A stretch of DNA of 64,000 nucleotides. Origin: Kitasatospora sp. NBC_00315. GTDB lineage: Bacteria > Actinomycetota > Actinomycetes > Streptomycetales > Streptomycetaceae. The DNA lies in assembly GCF_041435095.1 (NCBI RefSeq), contig NZ_CP108025.1:1426001-1490000 (forward strand), read 5' to 3'. Under the pieces are notes generated by a model, which was not told the DNA's origin, searched no databases, and was given only the letters and a program-made list of their open reading frames with translations. Made by a program: the position numbers and the translations under genes. The stretch's first letter is position 1. Every line of letters starts with the position of its first letter. Shown here piece by piece: positions 27,298-34,660 of this stretch.

Positions 27298-28737
27298 ATG
27301 CCCAACAAGAAGACAGCCCTGCTCGCCACCCTGCTCGCCCTGGCCGTCGCCCTGCTCGGGGCCTTCCAGCCGGCCAGCGCGGCCGGCACGGACGTGACGA
27401 TCACCAACGCCACGCAGTTCGCCGACACCACGGGAAGCCCGGTTCAGGCCCACGGCGGCGGTGTGATCAAGGTCGGCGCGTTCTACTACTGGTTCGGCGA
27501 GGACCGCAACGCCGACAACACCTTCCGCTACGTCTCCGTGTACCGCTCCAGGGACCTCATGACCTGGGAGTTCCGCCGGCACGTGCTGACCCAGGCCACC
27601 AACCCGGAGCTGGCCACGGCCAACATCGAGCGGCCGAAGGTGATCTTCAACAGCACCACGGGCGAGTACGTCATGTGGATGCACAAGGAAGGCAGCAGCA
27701 CCGACTACAGCGAGGCGCGGGCCGCGGTCGCCACCTCGAAGACCGTCGACGGCAACTACGCCTGGCAGGGCAGCTTCCGGCCGCTCGGCGACCAGATGTC
27801 GCGCGACATCACGCTGTTCAAGGACGACGACGGCAAGGCGTACATGATCTCGGCCTCGAACGAGAACGCCGACCTGCACATCTACCGCCTCACCGCCGAC
27901 TACAAGGCCATCGACGCCCAGGTGCAGAACCTGTGGGTCGGCAAGTCCCGCGAGGCGCCCGCGATGTTCAAGCGCAACGGCGTCTACTTCCTGCTCACCT
28001 CCGGCGCCACCGGATGGGGACCCAACCAGCAGAAGTACGGCACCTCCACCAGCATCACCGGCAACTGGAGCGGCCTGAAGGACATCGGCGACTCCACCAC
28101 CTTCGGCACCCAGACCGCCTTCGTGCTCCCGATCCAGGGCAGCAAGGCCACCGAGTACCTCTACGTGGGCGACCGCTGGGGCAACTCGATGGGCGGCGGC
28201 GTCAACGACTCCCAGTACGTCTGGCTGCCGCTGTCGTTCCCCACCAGCACCTCGATGAGCATGGAGTACTTCCCGCAGATCTCCCTCAACGCCGCGACGG
28301 GCAGCCTCGCCGGCGTCGGCAACCCCTGGGAGCTGCTGTCCGCCGGGCACAGCGGCAAGTGCGCGGACGTCTCCGACAAGTCCGCCGCGGGCGGCCGCCC
28401 GGTCCTCCAGTGGGACTGCAACTGGGGCCTCAACCAGCAGTACTGGTTCAAGGACGTCGGCGGCGGCGCCGTGCAGATCGTGGCCCGGCACAGCGGCAAG
28501 TGCCTCTCGGTGAACGGCGGCTCCACCGATGACGGCGCCGCCGTCGTCCAGAACGCCTGCGGCACCGACCTGTCCCAGCAGTGGAAGCTGCAGGCCACCG
28601 GCACCGCGTACAACGTGATCGGCCAGGGCAGCGGCAAGTGCCTCGACGTGGCCGACAAGTCGACCGCCAACGGCGCGGCGCTCATCCAGTGGGCCTGCAA
28701 CGGCGGCAGCAACCAGACGTGGACGCGTTCCACCTGA
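27298..28737 (+). CDS. Second secreted GH43 (subfamily 24-like) exo-beta-1,3-galactanase with CBM13
   Basis: 479 aa with a signal peptide ending ASAAG near residue 30; ATG 27298. Highly similar to the enzyme at 12382-13830 along its whole length, including QAHGGGVIKV, MWMHKEGSSTDYSE and NSMGG. The expected catalytic set is present: Asp170, Glu219 (SREAPA) and Gln272 (GTQTAF) in place of the usual GH43 base. A CBM13 covers about residues 345-479. It is a paralogue or an acquired second copy, with its own LacI-type promoter-operator and a terminator. Different binding-face residues may give a different preference for galactan branching. Confidence 0.88.
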   Translation: MPNKKTALLATLLALAVALLGAFQPASAAGTDVTITNATQFADTTGSPVQAHGGGVIKVGAFYYWFGEDRNADNTFRYVSVYRSRDLMTWEFRRHVLTQATNPELATANIERPKVIFNSTTGEYVMWMHKEGSSTDYSEARAAVATSKTVDGNYAWQGSFRPLGDQMSRDITLFKDDDGKAYMISASNENADLHIYRLTADYKAIDAQVQNLWVGKSREAPAMFKRNGVYFLLTSGATGWGPNQQKYGTSTSITGNWSGLKDIGDSTTFGTQTAFVLPIQGSKATEYLYVGDRWGNSMGGGVNDSQYVWLPLSFPTSTSMSMEYFPQISLNAATGSLAGVGNPWELLSAGHSGKCADVSDKSAAGGRPVLQWDCNWGLNQQYWFKDVGGGAVQIVARHSGKCLSVNGGSTDDGAAVVQNACGTDLSQQWKLQATGTAYNVIGQGSGKCLDVADKSTANGAALIQWACNGGSNQTWTRST

Positions 28738-28788
28738 TCCGGTCGTAGGGTCCCGGCCCCGACCAACCCGACCACCCCGGCACGTCCT

Positions 28789-28825
28789 GGCACGCCCCCT
28801 CGCCCGCGCGGCGAGGGGGCGTGCC
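28789..28825 (+). terminator. Hairpin terminator after the second GH43 gene
   Basis: A perfect 16-bp stem (28789-28804 with 28810-28825), 5-nt loop. Confidence 0.85.
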
Positions 28826-28870
28826 CCTTCCCCCCTCGTGCACCACCGCCCCGCCATCGGAGCCGACTCC

Positions 28871-29070
28871 ATGAACCTTCCCGACGTACCCCCGGGCGCA
28901 GACAGTTCATCACCGGGGTCGCGCTGACCATGAGCGCGGTCGTGCTGCCCGACCACCTCTTCCCGCCCCACCCCGTGCCGAGGCCGCCGTGCCGCCGCAG
29001 GTCACCCTGCCGGAACGGGGCATCTACGACACCGTCCCCGCCGCGGCGCGGACGTATGCCCGATTTGCTG
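28871..29070 (+). pseudogene. Remnant of the N-terminus of a Tat-exported protein
   Basis: The frame read from about 28890 gives RRQFITGVALTMSAVVLPD, a good Tat signal. A shift near 28975 continues as AEAAVPPQVTLPERGIYDTV. ATG 28871 is in a third frame and stops early. No downstream domain remains. The parent gene cannot be named; by position it may once have been another secreted glycan-active enzyme. 29071-29347 holds no gene apart from 21-bp repeats. Confidence 0.4.
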
Positions 29071-29163
29071 GGACGGTCTCAAGCCATTTCCCCAGGTGGA
29101 AGCGTTTCGCGTTCGGACCTGGGACAGACTGGGACAGCCCCGCCCGGCCCGGCTGTTGTCCTC

Positions 29164-29236
29164 TGACAGGCGATCCTGACCGATTGCCAAGCGGCCTTGA
29201 CCGACGTCGGGTTTCTGTCAGGTGATCTTGACCGGT
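29164..29236 (+). repeat. Three 21-bp repeats, left side of the small secreted protein gene
   Basis: Copies at 29164-29184, 29185-29205 (tandem) and 29216-29236 share TGNCARGNGATCYTGACCG; the second copy is the most diverged. Two more copies in opposite orientation lie at 29885-29926 on the other side of the gene. Confidence 0.75.
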
Positions 29237-29347
29237 TGAGGAGCTGTGGCCACGTTGGGTGCGACTTCGCCGTGCCGGTCACCAGGTGGGGCTGCCGGCC
29301 CGTTGGGCCGGCAGCCTCGCTCCGTCAGAGGGCGCGGAGCGCGGGGC

Positions 29348-29680
29348 TCACGACTCGTCCGGCTCGCCCTTGCCGCCGCGGCCGAAGTCCGACGTGAAGG
29401 GGGCTGCGGCATCGCCGAAAGTGTTGAGCCCAGGCGTGACGCCGTTGACGGCCGTGATCGCGTCGGAGTACACCGGGCCCCCCATCGCCTCGCCCACTGT
29501 GTTGATGACGGGCGCCGACGTCTCGATGAAGTCCTTGAGCTTGTTGAGGGAGTACCCGAAGAACCTCTTCTCGGCATGGGGGGCATCGGCGGCGGAAGCG
29601 GCCTGGGCTGCGGGGGCGGCGCCCGTCACGGCTACCAATGCGCCGGCGGTGACAGCCATGGTCTTCACGAACGACTTCAC
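29348..29680 (-). CDS. Small secreted protein of unknown function
   Basis: 110 aa from GTG 29680, with AAAGG upstream. A clear Sec signal (VKTMAVTAGALVAVTGAAPA, cut near AQA-AS, residue about 27) leaves a mature peptide of about 83 residues: FFGYSLNKLKDFIE, then a Gly/Pro/Val-rich middle and an acidic tail with GRGGKG. No Cys, so not a disulfide-rich toxin or a short chaplin. The gene is bracketed by oppositely oriented 21-bp repeats. Function is unknown; a surface or signalling peptide is possible. Confidence 0.75.
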   Translation of the reverse strand: MKSFVKTMAVTAGALVAVTGAAPAAQAASAADAPHAEKRFFGYSLNKLKDFIETSAPVINTVGEAMGGPVYSDAITAVNGVTPGLNTFGDAAAPFTSDFGRGGKGEPDES

Positions 29681-30152
29681 GGAGATACCTTTCTTCGTGG
29701 GCGGGCCGCTTAGGAGTGCGGCCGGCACGGATCTCCGTGGACAACGAGCCCGGATCCGATCCGAAACGATCAAGCGCTGGACGGTCACCCACGGGGGCAG
29801 CGCGAGCCGGCGCCACCCTGCAGCCACGCGCCGTTCCGATCCTCACCGAAGGCCGACCCGGTGCGGCCGCAGTCCGCTCGGCCGAGCGGTCAAACTCACC
29901 TGTCAATCGGTCAAGATCACTTGGCAGAGGACAGCTGTCTGCGGGCTGGAGAGTATGCGCCGGGCCTCCTCGGCCGCGGTCGGCCCGGTCCGGCTTCCGA
30001 AGCGATCCGTAGCCCGTTCCGCCCTCGCGGGGCTGGCCGCCGTCCCGCGAGCCGACGCCCGACCCGCAGGTTGACATCCGGCCCGCACCCGGTGTGGTGG
30101 GAGCTGCCGTACCGTCGCACAGCCGCAGCGGTCGGCCGCCGGTGAGCCTCCG
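29681..30152. other. Upstream region of the small secreted protein gene
   Basis: No gene seen. It contains the inverted pair of 21-bp repeats (29885-29926), about 200-245 bp upstream of the GTG at 29680, and presumably the promoter of that gene. Confidence 0.5.
29885..29926 (-). repeat. Two tandem 21-bp repeats, right side of the small secreted protein gene
   Basis: On the minus strand TGCCAAGTGATCTTGACCGAT (29926-29906) is followed directly by a second unit (29905-29885) ending TTTGACCGCT. Same unit as at 29164-29236, reversed. Confidence 0.75.
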
Positions 30153-30470
30153 GTGACCGCACCGCCGACCCCCTGGGAGCGGGGCTTCGGGGACTGCGAC
30201 GTCCTGCTGGCGCTCCCGCAGCTCGGGGCGGGCTGGCAGCTGGCCGGTTGGAAGACCAACACCCTCGCCTACTTCGTGCTCCACGACGGGGAGATCGTCG
30301 GTTGGGTCGAGATCGGCATCGCCGCCGTCCCGCGCAGGGCCGCCATCACCGACGGCCACCTCCTCACCGGCACCGACTCCGGGGAACCGCTCTTCCACGC
30401 CAGCCCGGAACTGGCGGCCCGCACCGTCCGGCAGGCCCGCCTCGCGACCGGCGCGCGCAGCCCCCACGCC
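30153..30470 (+). pseudogene. 3'-truncated small hypothetical gene
   Basis: From GTG 30153 the frame gives a protein-like start (FGDCDVLLALPQLGAGWQL, LAYFVLHDGEIVGWVEIG) of about 105 residues. It then dissolves into repeats near 30480-30530 without a stop and runs open under the convergent binding-protein gene. It is most simply a gene that lost its 3' end. Unrecognised; low confidence. Confidence 0.35.
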
Positions 30471-30581
30471 TGCGCCGGCCAGTCGCTTGCCAGGCGATTG
30501 GGCAGCAGTCTGCCCTGCGATTGGCCGTCAGCCCCATTGCCGTGTGGCGGCAGCCGTCCGTGGCCGGCAGCCGCCAGGAGG

Positions 30582-31724
30582 TTATCCAGGTACGGCCGTG
30601 GGCCAGTTGGCTTTGACGACCTTCATTGCGGTGGTCAGCTGCGTCTGGGTCGGGAAGAAGGGTGTGCCCTCGACGGTCGGCAGCTTGGCGGCCAGTGCGG
30701 TGTCCAGGGTGCCGTTGTGCGCCATGGCGTCCATCAGGACCGGGCGGGCGTAGTCCACGAGCCGCAGGTTCTGGCCCTCCGGGGAGGCGAGGTACTCCTC
30801 CCAGAGCCGGGCCGCGGCGGGGTGCGGGGCGTCCTTGTTGATGGCCTGCGCGTAGTACTGGGCGAAGCTGCCGTCGAAGGGGATAGCCACCTTCCAGTCC
30901 ACGCCCGCCGCGCTGAGCCCGTCGGTGTGCTGCAGGTTGAGGTAGTCCCACTCGATGCTGATGGGGGTCTGGCCGGCGGCGATGGCCTCCACGCTGGAGT
31001 TGGCGTGGTTGAAGTTGCCGATCCGGTCCAGGTGGGCGAAGAAGTCGATACCGGGCTGGATGTTGTCGTACGAGCCGTCGTTGGCAAGGGCGGCCGCGTA
31101 CACGGCGGCGAAGGCAGACCCCGCCGTGGTCGGCTCGCCGGTGAGCGCGACCATGCCCTTGAACTGCGGCTTCAGCAGGTCGGCGAACGACGCCGGGCAG
31201 GTCTTGACGCGTTTGGCGTCGCAGCCGATGGCGACGTAGCCGCCGTAGCTGTTGTACCAGCGGGCCTTGTGGTCCTTCTGGGAGGCCGGGATCTGGTCGT
31301 AGGTGGCGCTGCGGTACGGGGCCAGGAGGTCCTGTTCCGCCGCGGACTGGGCGAAGGAGTCGCCGAGGTCGAGCACGTCAGGGGCCTTCGGCTGCCCCCG
31401 GTAGCGCTTCATGTCGTCGATCTCCTGCTGGCTGGAGCCCTCCGGGTTGTCGTTGACGACCTTGATCCCGTACTTCTTCGAGAACCCGTCCATCAGGCCG
31501 CCGTAGTTTGCCCAGCGGGGCAGCAGGGTGGTCGTGTTGAGCTGGCCCTCGGCCTGCGCCTGCTTGACCAGCTCGTCCATGCCGCCCACCGCCCGCGCGG
31601 AGATCGCCTGGGACGCGGGCACCACCCGGTCGGCGCTCTGCCCGCCGCAGGCGCCGAGTCCGACGGCCACGAAGCAGAGACAGACTGACAGCACGACTGC
31701 GCGGCCTCGGCGAGGACTGGTCAC
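30582..31724 (-). CDS. Orphan extracellular solute-binding lipoprotein (ABC type)
   Basis: 380 aa. GTG 31724 has GGAGG directly upstream and opens a lipoprotein signal ending GLGAC with Cys near residue 27. The mature part resembles the iron/polyamine/phosphonate-type receptors (SBP_bac_6/8 class): LMDGFSKKYGIKVVNDNPEGS near the N-terminus, PDVLDLGDS, and SIEWDYLNLQHT. No permease or ATPase gene adjoins, so it must pair with a transporter encoded elsewhere or be left from a lost operon. The substrate cannot be read from sequence. Its start lies about 750 nt from a LacI-type palindrome at 32478. Confidence 0.82.
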   Translation of the reverse strand: MTSPRRGRAVVLSVCLCFVAVGLGACGGQSADRVVPASQAISARAVGGMDELVKQAQAEGQLNTTTLLPRWANYGGLMDGFSKKYGIKVVNDNPEGSSQQEIDDMKRYRGQPKAPDVLDLGDSFAQSAAEQDLLAPYRSATYDQIPASQKDHKARWYNSYGGYVAIGCDAKRVKTCPASFADLLKPQFKGMVALTGEPTTAGSAFAAVYAAALANDGSYDNIQPGIDFFAHLDRIGNFNHANSSVEAIAAGQTPISIEWDYLNLQHTDGLSAAGVDWKVAIPFDGSFAQYYAQAINKDAPHPAAARLWEEYLASPEGQNLRLVDYARPVLMDAMAHNGTLDTALAAKLPTVEGTPFFPTQTQLTTAMKVVKANWPTAVPG

Positions 31725-32477
31725 GACGCCTCCACGAAGGTGAGAGAACGGACGGGTCGCCGGCGCGGGGCAGCGGTACGGCGTCCTCGATGACCGCGGC
31801 GCCGCCGCGTGGGCCGAGCCGCGTAGCCGGGGCACCGCCGGCCCGTCTCCCGCTGGACGCGGGCCCGAGCGTTCCGGAAGCGGCATCGCCAGGACGGACC
31901 ACCGGACGGTCCTTGGAAGGTCACAGCGCGTTCCGGATTCGCGGCCGCGGTGACCGTGATTACCAGACTACCGGCCGACCTGCAATTTCGTCGGCCCCCG
32001 GAAGGCCCGACACCTCGACACCCGCGCAGTCCCGGGTGCTGCCACACCCAGTGCCGGCAGCACCCGGGACCACCCGGACGTCCAGGCGGTGGCGCAGCGC
32101 GCCGCTCACGGTCCATGGCCGACGGGGCGCCCCCAGCGTGTGGACCCGGCCGGGACAGCCAGGCGGCTGCGGCCGGGCCCGCTCCACGGGGCAGACCTCG
32201 GCCAGCAGGTCCGGCAGGTACTCCGTCACGCGGCCACTCGTTGGCCGCGACCAGCACCGTGCTTCCGTCGCGCACGGTGGCAAGAACGGTAAGTCCTTCC
32301 TCACGGAGGACTCCACCCCATCAGGATGGTCGACACCACCAACTGGCGGGCCGTGGGTCTCACCTGCAACGGACCCGGACCCCCGCGTCGGGTCGCAGTC
32401 CGCCCGTCCGTCCGCAGTCCGACCTTCCCTGCGCAGGGAGAACACCGGGTCCTGACGATCACTTGCAACCCTTTGAG

Positions 32478-32491
32478 TGTTGACGCAAACA
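32478..32491. promoter_or_regulatory. LacI-type operator-like palindrome
   Basis: TGTTGACGCAAACA matches the family of sites found at the galactanase promoters. No TTGAC box stands at the usual 42-47 bp on either strand; a GTGACA lies 38 bp away on the minus side. Its target is unclear: rightward oxidoreductase (start 437 bp away) or leftward decayed region and binding protein. Confidence 0.45.
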
Positions 32492-32878
32492 TGTGATGGT
32501 GAGAGTGTCAGGGTAATCGGTGCTGTCACGAGTTCCGGCCGATTCTGCCTGGCCTCCGAGGGGCACGGTGGGCCAGGACACGCGAGGCAGACCGGATGTG
32601 GCAGGGCGTCCGGCTGGTCGGGTCCGCGTTCGGGTCCGCGTCCGGGTGCGGCCGTCCGCAAGGTGGCCGGTCCCTGCGCCGGCTGATCCGGGTGATTCTG
32701 TGGGAATCGGCCAGGTGTCCTGGGTGAGGGGTCCCGGCCAGGACGGCGGCGATTCGGCGGGCGCGGCCGGCTGCAGCTGGTGGCAGGTTGGCGAACCGTT
32801 CGTCGGTGTCTTCGGCCCCACATACAGCTCGGCCTCGACAGTGCCGACGCGGACCCGGAAGGTCTGCTGAGGCTCTAC

Positions 32879-32892
32879 TGCAAATGTTTTCA
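32879..32892. promoter_or_regulatory. Operator-like palindrome just before the oxidoreductase
   Basis: TGCAAATGTTTTCA, ten of fourteen positions paired, 22 bp before ATG 32915, in the only AT-rich stretch nearby. It could be a regulator site or part of the promoter. Confidence 0.35.
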
Positions 32893-32914
32893 AGATCGAC
32901 GGCAAGGAATGCAC

Positions 32915-33949
32915 ATGACGGACGCGCCCGTACGGATCGGACTGGCCGGCTACGGCTTCGGCGGCAGGTACTTCCATGCGCCGCTGCTCGCCTCCACCCC
33001 GGACTGTGAGTTCCTCGGGGTGGTCACCACCTCCCCCGAGCGCCGCAAGCAGATCGCCGGTGAGCTGGGCCGGCCGGCGTACGACTCGTTGGAGGAACTG
33101 GCCCGGGCCGGAGCGGAGGCGGTCGCGATCTCCACTCCGGCGGCCACACACATCCCGTTGGCCCAGGAGGCGCTGAAACTGGGTTTGGCAGTGGTCTGCG
33201 ACAAGCCGTTCGCGCTGGACGCCGCCTCGGCGCGGGAGACGACGGAGCTGGCGGAGCGACTGGGGATTTCGCTGACGGTCTATCAGAACCGGCGCTGGGA
33301 CTCCGATTTCCTGACGCTGCAGCGGCTGCTGGCCGAGGGCGAGCTCGGTACTCTGACCCGCTTCGAGTCGCGTTTCGAGCGGTTCCAGCCCGAGCCGGGC
33401 CCGCCGGCCGCGGGCGGCGGCACCCTGCTCGACTTCGGCAGTCACCTGGTCGACCAGGCTCTGGTCCTGTCCGGGCCGGTCGAGCGGGTGTATGCGGAGA
33501 TGCGGAGCCGCGACGGCGGCGAAGGGCTCGACGAGGACGTCTTCGTCGCGCTGACCCACCGCAGCAGCGCCCGGTCACACCTGTCCGGCAGTTGGCGGCA
33601 GGGCGCGCCCGGCCCGCGCTTCCGCGCCACCGGCACCACGGGGACGTACCTGGTCGACGGCGTGGACGGTCAGGAAGCCCTGCTGCTCGCGGGCGCCTCC
33701 CCGGCCTCGGAGGGTGAGCGCTGGGGCATCGAGCCCGAGCCGCGTTGGGGCCAGGTGCTGCGCGGCGACCACGCCGAGCCCGCACCGTCCGCCCGCGGCG
33801 AGTGGGACCTCTTCTACCCGGCCTTCGCCGCCGCGCTCCGCGGCACCCGTCCGCTGCCGGTGGACCCCTGGGACGCCGTGACCACGGCGACCGTCCTGGA
33901 TGCCGCGCGCACCAGTGCCGCCACCGGCGAGGTCGTACGCCTGTCCTGA
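32915..33949 (+). CDS. Gfo/Idh/MocA-family oxidoreductase
   Basis: 344 aa. ATG 32915 is preferred over ATG 32909 because AAGGA lies 6 nt before it. The N-terminal Rossmann motif is RIGLAGYGFGGRYFHAPLL, and CDKPFALD carries the catalytic Lys of the EKP-type motif (about residue 93). The C-terminal alpha/beta domain has GGGTLLDFGSHLVDQAL, with the His that takes part in hydride transfer. Substrates in the family are sugars, inositols and sugar acids using NAD(P). Proximity to a LacI-type box hints at a sugar from the same glycan, but this is not proven. A weak GC-rich hairpin follows near 34000-34040. Confidence 0.88.
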   Translation: MTDAPVRIGLAGYGFGGRYFHAPLLASTPDCEFLGVVTTSPERRKQIAGELGRPAYDSLEELARAGAEAVAISTPAATHIPLAQEALKLGLAVVCDKPFALDAASARETTELAERLGISLTVYQNRRWDSDFLTLQRLLAEGELGTLTRFESRFERFQPEPGPPAAGGGTLLDFGSHLVDQALVLSGPVERVYAEMRSRDGGEGLDEDVFVALTHRSSARSHLSGSWRQGAPGPRFRATGTTGTYLVDGVDGQEALLLAGASPASEGERWGIEPEPRWGQVLRGDHAEPAPSARGEWDLFYPAFAAALRGTRPLPVDPWDAVTTATVLDAARTSAATGEVVRLS

Positions 33950-34660
33950 CCCCCAGGCGGCCGGGACCGCGTCAGCACGGCCGCAAGGGAGCAACGAAGG
34001 CCGGCCCGGGACCTGTTCCCGCTGCAGTCCGGGGCCGGCCCGGTCGTCTCTCGCGCGTCCCGGCCGTCCTCCGCCCGCTCCCTGAGGCCGCTGCCGCCCG
34101 CCGGCGGGCGGGCGGGCCCTCGTAGTCCGGGTGTGCACCGGGACGGCCTGCGGGCGTCGGGTCCGGCCCCGGACCGGACCTGCTTCCTGCTTTCCGGCGG
34201 GGTGCGGACGGCGCCGGGGGTAGAGGTGCGGACATGGCGCAGGACGTGTGGGACAAGCCGGACGAGGGGCCGGACGGCGCCGAGTCGGTGGCGTTGGCGG
34301 TCGGAGTGCTGCGGTGTCGGATGGCCGAGGTGGCGCCGGGTGACAGCAGGCGGAGGGACAGAGGACGGGCGCAGAGCCCGGAATGCAGAAAAATACGCCG
34401 TGCACCGCCTCCGGTTTACGGGCGATTTTCCAGGCCTATCTGGTGGGTAATCCGCAGCGACGGTCAGGCTCCCGAAGCATCCCGCCGGAGTCGACAGCAA
34501 CTGACAGTGACTGGCTGCGACCAATGTTCGCAGGGCACGCGGCGGTGGCCATTACGGAGAGTATCGGCAACCTCGTTCTGCGCAGCCGTTCCGGATATTT
34601 CGACGATCCCGCCCAAGAGTTTCTTGCCAGCAGCGTACCGAAGCGGGATAAATAGGGGGT
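33950..34660. other. Intergenic region before the SpoIIE-family phosphatase
   Basis: No gene accepted. A frame from ATG 34234 starts plausibly (MAQDVWDKPDEGPDG, with GAGG upstream) but loses protein character after about 50 codons, so it may be a truncated gene. 34385-34660 is less GC-rich and probably holds the promoter of the following gene. Confidence 0.45.

Larger units (their letters stand above)
31725..32914. other. Long region without an intact gene
   Basis: No intact gene in about 1.2 kb. On the minus strand around 32290-32200 a short protein-like stretch (LREEGLTVLATVRDGSTVLV) continues only after a frame change, which suggests a decayed gene. There are CGGGTCCGCGT-like tandem repeats at 32625-32660, a LacI-type palindrome at 32478-32491 and another palindrome at 32879-32892. 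Confidence 0.5.

Noticed and set aside
34000..34040. Terminator after the Gfo/Idh/MocA gene
   Set aside because: The stem is only about 9 bp with a loop over 20 nt, too weak to annotate.
34234..34400. Frame beginning MAQDVWDKPDEGPDG with a possible ribosome site
   Set aside because: Protein-like only for about 50 codons and then runs into non-coding sequence; kept as a note in the gap entry.
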